Translations under genes and position numbers: made by a program
Assembly (NCBI GenBank): GCA_015904055.1
Contig: JABMDE010000090.1
Coordinates: 19,166-26,940, forward strand
Origin: Nitrospira sp.
GTDB lineage: Bacteria; Nitrospirota; Nitrospiria; Nitrospirales; Nitrospiraceae
Length of the DNA stretch: 7,775 nt
Direction: 5' to 3'
The notes under the pieces: model-generated
The model's input: only the letters and a program-made list of their open reading frames with translations
What the model was told of the DNA's origin: nothing
The model's database searches: none
Shown: positions 1 to 6,879 of the stretch, one piece after another
Numbering within the stretch: position 1 is the first letter of the stretch
Layout: the number at the start of each line of letters is the position of its first letter

Positions 1-35
1 TGCAGCAGAGGTGTTCATGAATCATGCGGATTAGA
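1..35 (-). other. spacer after the MotE-like gene; possible start of a next gene
   Basis: Short minus-strand stretch between the stop of the MotE-like gene and the window edge. It has ATG codons at 25-23 and 18-16; the second would read M-N-T-S-A-A to the edge. Neither has a visible Shine-Dalgarno sequence. In comparable operons fliK or another hook/motor gene often follows, but too little is present to identify anything. Confidence 0.25.
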
Positions 36-803
36 TTACGGTTTTTGCGCAAGCAGCTGTACACTGAGTTTGGCCGCGTGCTCCGGCTTGACCTGGGCAA
101 GGATCGCCGCAGCCGCTTTTGTTTTGACAAGGCGGAGGATTTCGATCGCTTTCTGGTCAGGCATCCGTTCCAGCCGGACTGCCGCATCCTCTGACGGCAT
201 CGCCTCATACATCTTGGCGAGCTGATTCTTCTGCTCTTGCATTTCGGCGAGCTGATTCTTCTTCGCCTGCGCAAGACGTTCCTTGGGCGGCTGTTGATCC
301 GCCTTTGCCCGCACGCTTTCAATCCGTTTTTCCAACGCTTCATTCTTCGCCAAGGCCTTTTCAATCTCGGCCCGCACCATCATAAGACGCTCTTCGGTCT
401 GGCGGACAGCGTCTTCTCGCCGGTCGAGATCGCGCTTTCGCAGATCCAACATCCCGATAACTTCTCGCGGCACATCCACTGCAGGCCCCTGCGCCGGCGG
501 AGCAAGCAGCCGGCTGCTCTCGTCTGATTCTGCTTCTTGCGCATCGGCAGGAACGACTGAGGGAACAGCTTGCACCGCTGCCGTTTGTGCTGGAACCGCA
601 GCCGGCCGTACTTTATCTTTCGGATTATTAGAGGCTTGCCCCAGTTGCACCATGATCCATAAGAGAATCGTGGAGCCAACGACGCCGCCTGCGATCGTCC
701 AGAGCGAGGACCGCCGTTCTGAAGGCGACAGCGCCGCCTTGGACCGTCCGGCACGGCTGAGAAAAATACCATCTCCTGTGGATCGCGCTAATTGTGCATT
801 CAT
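36..803 (-). CDS. MotE-like flagellar protein (membrane anchor, coiled coil, MgtE_N-like C-terminus)
   Basis: 255-residue protein. Seen: a basic N-terminus, one hydrophobic segment at about residues 34-54 (LWTIAGGVVGSTILLWIMVQ), a Pro/Ala-rich linker at about 65-112, a highly charged predicted coiled coil at about 114-195, and a C-terminal helical domain at about 197-252 with the pattern of the MgtE intracellular N domain (MPSEDAAVRLERMPDQKAIE). This architecture is typical of MotE-type proteins encoded in flagellar operons; the rhizobial MotE is a periplasmic chaperone for the motility protein MotC. The role here (stabilising motor or basal-body components) is inferred from architecture and position. 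The ATG overlaps the fliJ stop as ATGA, indicating translational coupling. A 10-residue tandem duplication lies in the coiled coil (residues about 183-202). It could instead be another unnamed flagellar coiled-coil protein. Confidence 0.72.
   Translation of the reverse strand: MNAQLARSTGDGIFLSRAGRSKAALSPSERRSSLWTIAGGVVGSTILLWIMVQLGQASNNPKDKVRPAAVPAQTAAVQAVPSVVPADAQEAESDESSRLLAPPAQGPAVDVPREVIGMLDLRKRDLDRREDAVRQTEERLMMVRAEIEKALAKNEALEKRIESVRAKADQQPPKERLAQAKKNQLAEMQEQKNQLAKMYEAMPSEDAAVRLERMPDQKAIEILRLVKTKAAAAILAQVKPEHAAKLSVQLLAQKP
216..262. repeat. 17-bp direct repeat inside the MotE-like gene
   Basis: The 17-mer GGCGAGCTGATTCTTCT occurs at 216-232 and again at 246-262, exactly 30 bp apart. On the coding strand this gives two consecutive 10-residue units, KNQLAEMQEQ and KNQLAKMYEA. 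It looks like an in-frame 30-bp tandem duplication within the coiled coil. Confidence 0.8.
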
Positions 804-1243
804 GACACACCCCTTCTGGCAGGATGCTGAAACATACGGCCAGCAGCTTCATCCATGGCCTGCTGTTCCCGTCGCTGCAGCTCGGCATCATGCGCCTCCC
901 GCTGCCGTTCGAGAAGGCGATCGAGTATTTTGCGTTCCTGGGTCGCTTCAACAAGACGGGCATGCGCACCAGTCCACACCTCGGTCAGGTGACCGACCGC
1001 GCTGCGCGCCTGTATCAACGCGGCTCGTTGCACATCCAGGCGTCCCTGCCATTCCCACAACGCCTCGATCAGCAGTCCCTGCTCGGTGTGGAGCCGATAG
1101 GCCGCTGTATCCGACTGAATCGTCTCATCAAGCGCATTGCACCGCTGCTCCATGCGAACCAATTCTTGAGTCGCCTTCGCCAGCTCCATCGTGAGCGCTT
1201 CCTGTGCCTGTACCCGTAACTTCCGCAACGAATCGAGTTTCAT
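800..1243 (-). CDS. fliJ: flagellar export chaperone/stalk protein FliJ
   Basis: 147-residue, almost entirely helical and charged protein without membrane segments. Known family role: FliJ is the central stalk of the FliH-FliI-FliJ export ATPase, resembling the gamma subunit of F1, and it helps cycle export chaperones. Sequence support is the family length (about 145-150), an antiparallel coiled-coil pattern, and a C-terminal stretch (ERKILDRLLERQREAHDAEL followed by MDEAAGRMF) that matches the weak FliJ signature of E-K-x-L-E-x-L and a terminal D-E. FliJ diverges fast, so position carries weight: it follows fliI with an ATGA overlap at 1240-1243 and overlaps the next gene the same way at 800-803. 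The three genes are probably translated as a coupled set. No odd features seen. Confidence 0.88.
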   Translation of the reverse strand: MKLDSLRKLRVQAQEALTMELAKATQELVRMEQRCNALDETIQSDTAAYRLHTEQGLLIEALWEWQGRLDVQRAALIQARSAVGHLTEVWTGAHARLVEATQERKILDRLLERQREAHDAELQRREQQAMDEAAGRMFQHPARRGVS

Positions 1244-2550
1244 GCTGCCTGCTGCGCCAAGGCGCGCAGCCCTTGAACCGACGCGCCCAATGCTGCAGAC
1301 TCATCAATCCCCTGCCGAAGATAGGCATTGACGGCCTCTTGGGCCTGGACGGCCCGATCAAGAGTCTTGTTCATCCCCTGCTTATACGCGCCGAGAAGGA
1401 TGAGGTCTTCGGACTGCCGATATCGAGCAATCAATTCCCGAACAGTTCCTGCCGCACTACCATGTTCCCGACCGACGATATCCCGCATCACACGGCTGGT
1501 GCTTTGCAAGAGATCGATCGCGGGAAAATGATTCTGCGCCGCCAACGCGCGTGATAACACGATATGCCCGTCGAGAATCGACCGCGCGGCATCAGCCACT
1601 GGGTCAGTCAGATCGTCTCCATCGACCAACACCGTATACAAACCGGTAATGGCGCCTGCGCCGGGTCCGGTGCCGACACGCTCAAGAAGTTTAGGCAGCA
1701 TGGTAAATACAGACGGCGTGTAGCCTTTGGTCGCCGGCGGCTCCCCGATCGCAAGACCAACTTCCCGCTGGCTGTATGCCAACCGAGTCAGAGAGTCCAT
1801 CAATAAGAGCACTTGCTTTCCCGCATCACGGAAGTATTCCGCCACGGTGGTCGCCACCAACGCCGCGCGCAGCCGCACCAGCGGCGCTTGATCCGAAGTC
1901 GCCACGATAACAATCGACCGTTGGAGTGCGGCAGGCCCCAGATCGCGCTCCAAGAACTCTTTGACCTCGCGTCCGCGCTCACCGATGAGCGCGATGACGT
2001 TGACATCGGCGTTCGTATACCGGCTGATCATCCCTAGCAAGACGCTCTTCCCGACGCCGGAACCTGAGAAGATTCCCATCTTCTGCCCCTGCCCGCATGT
2101 CAGAAATCCGTTGATGGCACGGATCCCGAGATCCAGCGGTGTACGGATGCGCGCGCGCTGCAGCGGGTTGGGTGGAGCGGCATGAAGCGGATATCGTTCG
2201 AGATACGGGACAGCCCCTTTGTCATCGAGCGGGCGCCCGAGCCCGTCCAGAATGCGTCCCAACAGACCGGGCCCGACTGGCAAATGCGCAACCTGGCCGG
2301 TCATGGTTATGAGGCTGCCGGGTCCGATACCCTGCATCTCTCCCAGCGGCATCAGCAACACACGATCGCCACGGAATCCCACTACTTCTGCGGCGATCGA
2401 CCCGCCGCCATCTTCTCTACTAATCTCGCAGAGTTCACCCACCGTGGTCATAGGGGCATAGCCCTCGATCACGAGGCCGACAGCTTGGGCAACGCGCCCT
2501 GAGACTGCGACAGGATCGACTCGATCGAGCAGACGGCTAAGATTCATCAT
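1240..2550 (-). CDS. fliI: flagellum-specific export ATPase FliI
   Basis: 436-residue cytoplasmic ATPase of the flagellar type III export apparatus, related to the F1 beta subunit. It forms a hexamer with FliJ as stalk and FliH as regulator, and helps load and unfold export substrates. Visible motifs: P-loop SGSGVGKS (162-169), family signature ALIGERGREVKEF (187-199), Walker B VLLLMD (247-252), then SLTRLAYSQREVGLAIGEPP (253-272) of the catalytic interface. The N-terminal beta-barrel-like domain is about residues 1-125 and the C-terminal helical domain follows about residue 350. Length is normal. The start lies inside the 3' end of fliH (stop at 2539-2537), a 14-nt overlap if the first of two tandem ATGs is used (2550) or 11 nt for the second (2547). 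The stop overlaps the fliJ start as ATGA. The gene is intact. Confidence 0.97.
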   Translation of the reverse strand: MMNLSRLLDRVDPVAVSGRVAQAVGLVIEGYAPMTTVGELCEISREDGGGSIAAEVVGFRGDRVLLMPLGEMQGIGPGSLITMTGQVAHLPVGPGLLGRILDGLGRPLDDKGAVPYLERYPLHAAPPNPLQRARIRTPLDLGIRAINGFLTCGQGQKMGIFSGSGVGKSVLLGMISRYTNADVNVIALIGERGREVKEFLERDLGPAALQRSIVIVATSDQAPLVRLRAALVATTVAEYFRDAGKQVLLLMDSLTRLAYSQREVGLAIGEPPATKGYTPSVFTMLPKLLERVGTGPGAGAITGLYTVLVDGDDLTDPVADAARSILDGHIVLSRALAAQNHFPAIDLLQSTSRVMRDIVGREHGSAAGTVRELIARYRQSEDLILLGAYKQGMNKTLDRAVQAQEAVNAYLRQGIDESAALGASVQGLRALAQQAA

Positions 2551-3572
2551 TGGCCCTGTTCTTCAATGCACTGCCCAACCGAAACAGCTGAGTGTCCAAT
2601 GACGCGTCGATCACACGATTGGCGGTATGGATGAGACACCCCCCCCCCGCGTGATCGAGGCCATCGGCTCGACTTTTACCGTGAGTGCGAGATCACGCAG
2701 GGCCGCAAGTTCGGCTTGAGCAGATTCCAGCGCCGGCGCATCGGCCGGATGCACCTGAATAACGACGACGCCGGACTCTCGCACCGCCGTCACCGCGGAC
2801 TTAGCTTGCGCCACAATCTGGCCTTTACAGGCGGCCGCCGACTCATGGAGGACTTTCGACGCAATGTGAATAGCCAACGCGGCAATTTCATCTTCCATCA
2901 TCCGCTGAAGAGAAGACTGCACCTCGGCCAGCTTCCGCATCGCACCAGTAAACAGGGTCCGTTCATGCCGGCGTTCCTCTTCCCCACACTGTTGCCCCTC
3001 CTTCAGCCCCCGCTCGAATTCTGTCAAACCGTCCTCTCCCCGTAATGCCCCGTCGTCTCCAAAGGTTTCAAACGGCAGGCTCGACAGATGGAACGCCCCG
3101 GATCGAACAGCCGCATGTTTGAGAACGGTCTGTTCGGCACGCAACCGATGGAGTTCCAGCAGCCGACGCGCTGTCATCAAGACCACACCATTGTCGATGG
3201 GCTTCATCAAAAAATCGCTGGCACCGGCTTTCATGGCGCGCACGGCGAGTTCGACAGTTGCCGATCCTGTCATGACCACCCCAATGATTCGGTGGTCGAT
3301 TGTCAGGGCCTCTTCCAGAACCGCGATCCCGTCCTGGTCCGGCAACGTCACATCGATAAGCATCAGCGCGGGAGCGGACTGTTTCACCATGGCAATGGCA
3401 TCCCGCCCCGATCCCGCAGCCCGAATAGACACCCCTTCAGACCGGAAGAGCTCAAGAAACAAATTCCGGATCTCGGCTCATCGTCATCGACGGCCAAAAT
3501 CGTCCCATGAAGCCGAGGACCTCCCGTCTGTCCGCGAAACGCCTGCGCCGTCATGGTTGCGACAGCCGACAT
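2537..3572 (-). CDS. fliH: response-regulator receiver domain fused to FliH; two apparent frameshifts
   Basis: After correcting two frame breaks this reads as one protein of about 344 residues. Residues about 24-140 are a CheY-like receiver: acidic pocket VDDDE (28-32), phosphoacceptor Asp74 in LIDVTLPD, switch Thr102 in VVMTG, and Lys124 in MKPID. A linker leads to a FliH domain with the glycine-spaced repeat G189-xxx-G193-xxx-G197, a long charged helix, and the C-terminal end GGC..DASLDTQL typical of FliH/HrpE. FliH binds and restrains the FliI ATPase and docks it at the C-ring. Frame break 1: near 3474 one base seems lost (CCGAG where CCGGAG restores E-P-E-I-R-N). Frame break 2: the G10 run at 2639-2648 must be 8 or 11 long to join the true C-terminus ending at TAG 2539-2537; as given, the frame stops at 2613-2611. 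The largest uninterrupted frame is 3462-2611. ATG 3572-3570 directly follows the fliG stop (TAAATG), with GGGAGAGG about 11 nt upstream. Confidence 0.85.
2639..2648 (-). repeat. poly-G tract (10 G on the coding strand) within fliH
   Basis: A run of ten C on the plus strand (ten G in the mRNA) lies in the 3' part of the fliH domain. With ten G the reading frame ends early at 2611; with eight or eleven it continues through the conserved FliH C-terminus to the stop that overlaps fliI. Either a homopolymer length error or a slippage-prone contingency tract. Confidence 0.9.
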
Positions 3573-4565
3573 TTAGACCACTGCCTCTCCCGCGCCGGCA
3601 ATCACAATTCGCCCTTCCTCTTCCAGCTTGCGGCAGACCTTGAGCACATTCTGCTGCGCCTTCTCGACATCGGACACCTTGACAGGTCCCTTTGCCTCCA
3701 TGTCTTCCTTGAGCATTTCGGCGGCGCGGCTTGACATGTTTTTAAAGAATTTCTCCTTAACCTCAGGATTCGCGCCGCGTAGCGCAAGCGGCAGGTCATC
3801 CTTGCTGATCTCCTTCATCAGCTCCTGTATGCCACGGTCGTCTACCTTGATCAAATCGTCAAACACAAACATGAGCGCACGGATGGCATCAGCCAGCGTC
3901 TGGCTCTTCTCCGCGATCTTGGCCATAATTCCGCCCTCATTGGTTTTGTCCATCCGCGTGAGAATTTCGGCCACCACCTCGGCTCCGCCGATGCTCTGTC
4001 CGCCCAATCCCTGGCTTGCCAACAGTGTTTCTTGCAAACTCTGGCTCAATTCCTCCAAGACATCCGGCTGCACATCTTCCATGGTCGCAAGCCGCAACAC
4101 CACATCGCCGCGCATGGCGTCCGGCAGCGCGGCAAGCACCTGCCCGGCCTGATCGCTTTCGAGATGGGCCAGAATGACCGCCACCGTTTGTGGATGTTCG
4201 ATCTTCATGATTTGCGCGATGCTCTTTGCATCCACCCAGCGGAGCGCTTCCAATCCTGGATAGCTTTTCCGGGTCATCGATTCGATGATGCGCGCCGCTT
4301 TCTCGGGGCCCAACGCCTTGATGAGCACGGCCTTGATGTATTCTTTCCCCTGGAACTGCACCTCCCCCGTCGAGCTCGCCGCTTTGAAGTCCAAGATGAC
4401 CGCATCTTCCTCATCCCGTGAAATCTGCGCCGTACCGCTCATAGACGCCCCCAGCTTCTTGATCTCTTTGGGATCAAGCTGCTTCAAGACCTGTGCAGCT
4501 GCTTCCTCGCCGATCGCGCGGAGGAGAATCGCCGTCTTCTGCTCACCAGTTAAATTCTTCGCCAT
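3573..4565 (-). CDS. fliG: flagellar motor switch protein FliG
   Basis: 330-residue C-ring protein that sits on FliF and transmits torque from the stators, working with FliM and FliN. Seen: N-terminal FliF-binding helical domain (about 1-95), the EHPQ motif at 123-126 within IEHPQTVAVILAHL (FliM-binding middle domain), a Gly-rich linker around 187-194, the MFVFDDL motif (232-238), and the charged torque helix following it (DDRGIQELMKEI, with K and D/E residues toward the stator face). Length is normal. I start at ATG 4565-4563 (MAKNLTGEQKTAILL), which matches the family N-terminus; an upstream in-frame start at 4598 would add eleven residues inside fliF and is less likely. The gap to the fliF stop is 2 nt (TGAGCATG), so the two are likely coupled. 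Its stop abuts the next start. Intact. Confidence 0.97.
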   Translation of the reverse strand: MAKNLTGEQKTAILLRAIGEEAAAQVLKQLDPKEIKKLGASMSGTAQISRDEEDAVILDFKAASSTGEVQFQGKEYIKAVLIKALGPEKAARIIESMTRKSYPGLEALRWVDAKSIAQIMKIEHPQTVAVILAHLESDQAGQVLAALPDAMRGDVVLRLATMEDVQPDVLEELSQSLQETLLASQGLGGQSIGGAEVVAEILTRMDKTNEGGIMAKIAEKSQTLADAIRALMFVFDDLIKVDDRGIQELMKEISKDDLPLALRGANPEVKEKFFKNMSSRAAEMLKEDMEAKGPVKVSDVEKAQQNVLKVCRKLEEEGRIVIAGAGEAVV

Positions 4566-4567
4566 GC

Positions 4568-5988
4568 TCAGCCGTTCGCAGAAGAGCTCTTCAACCACTG
4601 TTTCACGACGACAGCCGTCGTGTCAGGATTCTTTCTGGCCATATCGATGATTTGAGCGCGATCGGGAGCTCCGGGGATCGCGGCAACCGCCGCCGCCGCC
4701 GAAAGAGGCAACGGCGCAGATCCACCCGCCTCGGGCTCCTGCTTGTCAGCGGTGCCCAGCATCGCGATCAATGGACGAACGACGAACAAGAGGATCATAA
4801 GAAAGAGGAGGGCCCCGACCCCGTAGCGCAGATAGGGCAGCCATGGGTTCGGCCCGTCCGATGCGGCTTCAGCCGCCGCCGTCGGCAGTTCGTCCGGCCC
4901 TAAGCCGAATTGGACATTGACCACTTGTCAACCAACACGGCCACCGACAACTTCTTGATCGCTCCGACCGGCTCCACGATTTTCGACACCGTGCGGCTGA
5001 TCTCATAGTTGACGGTCTCATTCTTCGTCAGACTGTTGTTCGAGCTGCTCTGCGCCGGCTCCTGATCCGTGCCCGGCGGCACATTCGATTGCACGCCTGG
5101 CACACCACCGGATACCCCGTTCACACCGCTGGACTTTTCTTGGCCGCGTTGCTCACTTCTGGCCACCTGGCTGTTGGGATCGTACCGTTCTTCCGTGGTC
5201 TCTATTTTGCGGAAATCGACCAGGCTGGACACACGCACGACCGCTTTATTGATTCCGACGATCCGTTCCAGCATCGTTTGGATGCGGGTTTCGATATCCT
5301 TCTCGATATTGCGCTGATACTCAAGCTGCGAGTTCGTCAACCCGGCCGTCTCATCCTCTGCAACCGTGCTGGACAGCAAGCGGCCATGGCCGTCGACGAT
5401 GGTCACGTCACGGGCCTGCAATCCTTCGACGCTGCTGGACACCAAGTGAATCACACCCTGCACTTGCGATTTCGTCAGCGCCTGTCCGTTGCGCAGCGCC
5501 AGGATGACGGAGGCTCGTGCTTTGTCCTGCTCATTGGCAAACAGCCGCCGCTCCGGCAAGGCCAGATGAACACGCGCCCGCTCGACCTCCGGCATTTGCG
5601 CGATCGTCCTGGCCAACTCGCCTTGCAGCGCACGGCGGTAATTGAGTTTCTGGACGAACTCGGACATGCCGATCGAGGTGCGGTCGAAAATCTCGTAGCC
5701 GACTCCCCCTCCATGCGGCAAGCCCTGCGTCGCCAGTTGCAACCGAAGGTCATGGACCTGCGCACTGGGCACCAGCACCGTCGCGCCTCCTCCTGTCGTC
5801 TCATACGGAACCTTCGTTTCTTTGAGCTTGTCGATGATCGCCGCCGCATCTTCACCGTTAAGATTCGTGAAAAGAACCTGCATGTCAGGCTGCTGCGTCC
5901 ATAAGGCCAATGCGATCAGGCCCGCCACTGACCCGGCCAGGGCCAGCAGAATGATCATCCGTTGATTGATTGAAAATTGTGAAAACAT
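4568..5988 (-). CDS. fliF: flagellar MS-ring protein FliF, interrupted by an internal deletion/frameshift
   Basis: FliF forms the inner-membrane MS-ring on which rod, switch and export gate assemble. The first frame (5988-4900) encodes TM1 (residues about 11-30), the ring-building domains with QVLFTNLNGEDAAAI, QGLPHGGGVGYEIFDRT, NYRRALQGELARTI and VHLALPERRLF, a Ser/Asn-rich loop, and KLSVAVLVD ending at residue 354. The second frame resumes at about 4927 with VVNVQFGLG, a second TM (LRYGVGALLFLMILLFVVRP) and the FliG-binding tail IIDMARKNPDTTAVVVKQWL, stopping at 4568. The span is 1421 nt, not a multiple of three. Between VLVD and VVNVQF the family normally has about 45-50 residues (the second half of the third ring-building domain), missing here. 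As written, translation ends at 4900 after eight foreign residues, without TM2 or the FliG site. Start ATG 5988 has AGGCAGG upstream. Confidence 0.92.
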
Positions 5989-6020
5989 GTCGGCTGCCTG
6001 CCTTTATTCGGTTCGATTCG

Positions 6021-6326
6021 TCAAATCTGCATCCGTTGAATTTCTTCGTAGGCCGTCACCAGTTTGTTTCTGATCTGCATCATCAACTGGAAGGACACAT
6101 CGGCCTGCTGCAACGCGACCATCGTGCGGTGAATGTCCTGCGTCTGGCCCGTCATCAGCGCATCGACGGCCTGGCCAGCTTGGAGCTGCATGTCATTGGC
6201 CTTGCCGACAGCCGTCTTCAGTGAATCTAGAAACCCTCCGGCCTCAGCCGGCGCCTTTGCAGAGCCCAGGGACGGCGCAGCAGGAACGGCGGGAACTGCA
6301 GGTGCAATGCCTGGAATAGGACTCAT
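6021..6326 (-). CDS. fliE: flagellar hook-basal body protein FliE
   Basis: 101-residue small protein that joins the MS-ring to the proximal rod and is among the first export substrates. The N-terminus is Pro/Ala-rich and disordered (residues about 1-29). The conserved part begins at GGFLDSLKTAVGKANDMQ (30-47) and ends with the family signature DVSFQLMMQIRNKLVTAYEEI (about 76-96). ATG 6326-6324 is chosen because GGGAGG lies 5 nt upstream (6337-6332), within the last codons of flgC, and it gives the usual FliE length; the in-frame GTG at 6359 would add eleven residues overlapping flgC. The start lies 2 nt beyond the flgC stop. The fliF start follows after 32 nt. Intact. Confidence 0.95.
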   Translation of the reverse strand: MSPIPGIAPAVPAVPAAPSLGSAKAPAEAGGFLDSLKTAVGKANDMQLQAGQAVDALMTGQTQDIHRTMVALQQADVSFQLMMQIRNKLVTAYEEIQRMQI

Positions 6327-6328
6327 CA

Positions 6329-6778
6329 CTACCTCCCGATCTCCAACGCCTTGTTCCACATCGCGCGCGTGGCATTGATGGCCTGCACGTTGGCCTCATA
6401 GGCCCGTGAGGCGCCCATCATATTGACCATTTCCTCCATCACGTTCACATTGGGAAGACGCACAAACCCTTTCGCATCGGCGTCAGGATGATGCGGATCA
6501 TAAATCTGCTGGCCAGGCTTTCTATCTTCGACCACTCTGGCCACCGAGACGCCTTCAAGCGCATGGGCCGACGGACCGGCGGCCACCTGGTGGAACGCCC
6601 GCTGGAATGCACTGGGCACCGGCGTCGACCGGAACACAACATCCCGGCGTTTATAGGGACCACCTCCCGCCGTTTTTGTCGATTGCGCGTTGGCAAGATT
6701 GCTGGCAATGGCGTTGAGCCGGTGCCGTTGGGCATCGAGGCCTGAGACTGACACCGCTAGGCTGTCTGACAATTCCAT
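6329..6778 (-). CDS. flgC: flagellar proximal rod protein FlgC
   Basis: 149-residue proximal rod subunit, exported through the flagellar T3SS. It has the rod/hook N-terminal motif SGLDAQRHRLNAIASNLANA (12-31) followed by a TKTAGGGPYKRRDVVF stretch, the mid-region YDPHHPDADAKGFVRLPNVN characteristic of FlgC, and the C-terminal rod helix with EEMVNMMGASRAYEANVQA. The start is set by an excellent Shine-Dalgarno (GGAGGTG, 6789-6783) four to six nt upstream. Unusually, about 100 nt separate it from flgB. The stop TAG (6331-6329) is followed at once by fliE. Intact. Confidence 0.97.
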   Translation of the reverse strand: MELSDSLAVSVSGLDAQRHRLNAIASNLANAQSTKTAGGGPYKRRDVVFRSTPVPSAFQRAFHQVAAGPSAHALEGVSVARVVEDRKPGQQIYDPHHPDADAKGFVRLPNVNVMEEMVNMMGASRAYEANVQAINATRAMWNKALEIGR

Positions 6779-6782
6779 GACA

Positions 6783-6789
6783 CACCTCC
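6783..6789 (-). promoter_or_regulatory. strong Shine-Dalgarno for flgC
   Basis: The minus strand reads CACGGAGGTGTGTCATG. The GGAGGTG core is a seven-base match to the anti-SD and fixes the flgC start at 6778. It is the strongest ribosome binding site in the window, which fits a gene that cannot rely on translational coupling because of the gap after flgB. Confidence 0.75.
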
Positions 6790-6805
6790 GTGAATACAGG
6801 TTATC

Positions 6806-6860
6806 GTTGAGGCTGGGGTTCAGATCGGATCGGCGTGAGCAGACTTGTCTCAGCCTTGAT
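6806..6860. repeat. degenerate copy of the intergenic inverted-repeat element (flgB-flgC gap)
   Basis: On the plus strand GTTGAGGCTGGGGTTCAG (6806-6823) is followed by TCTCAGCCTTGAT (6848-6860). The first block matches 16 of 18 bases of GTTGAGGCTGAGGTTAAG at 7371-7388, and CTCAGCCTT recurs 43 bp downstream of it (44 bp in the other copy). The arms pair over about 10-13 positions in plus-strand RNA, with several G-U wobbles. The rest of this gap (6779-6879) shows only the flgC ribosome binding site. Confidence 0.55.
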
Positions 6861-6879
6861 CTTCGCCTTGCCCAACTTT

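Noticed and set aside
3384..3572. A separate short protein carrying only the start of the receiver domain
   Set aside because: It is only the 5' part of the REC-FliH gene; the residues after VDDDEP are out-of-frame noise, and the true receiver continues in the neighbouring frame.
2537..3572. Two separate overlapping genes (response regulator and FliH)
   Set aside because: The reading frame is continuous through the linker (about residues 140-188) with no stop, and no well-placed start with a ribosome binding site is seen at the FliH boundary.
4900..4940. Programmed ribosomal frameshifting in fliF
   Set aside because: No slippery heptamer or following pseudoknot is visible, and a frameshift would not restore the roughly 45-50 missing residues, so deletion or misassembly fits better.
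5089..5904. Long plus-strand open frame (271 codons) opposite fliF
   Set aside because: It lies fully antisense to conserved FliF sequence, shows no family-like motifs or ribosome binding site, and GC-rich genes commonly give such antisense open frames. The same applies to other plus-strand frames such as 652-1194 and 4032-4421.
6779..6879. A second promoter between flgB and flgC
   Set aside because: I looked for a sigma-54 -24/-12 pair and for sigma-28 or sigma-70 boxes on the minus strand; partial matches such as TTGGGCA lack the partner element at correct spacing.
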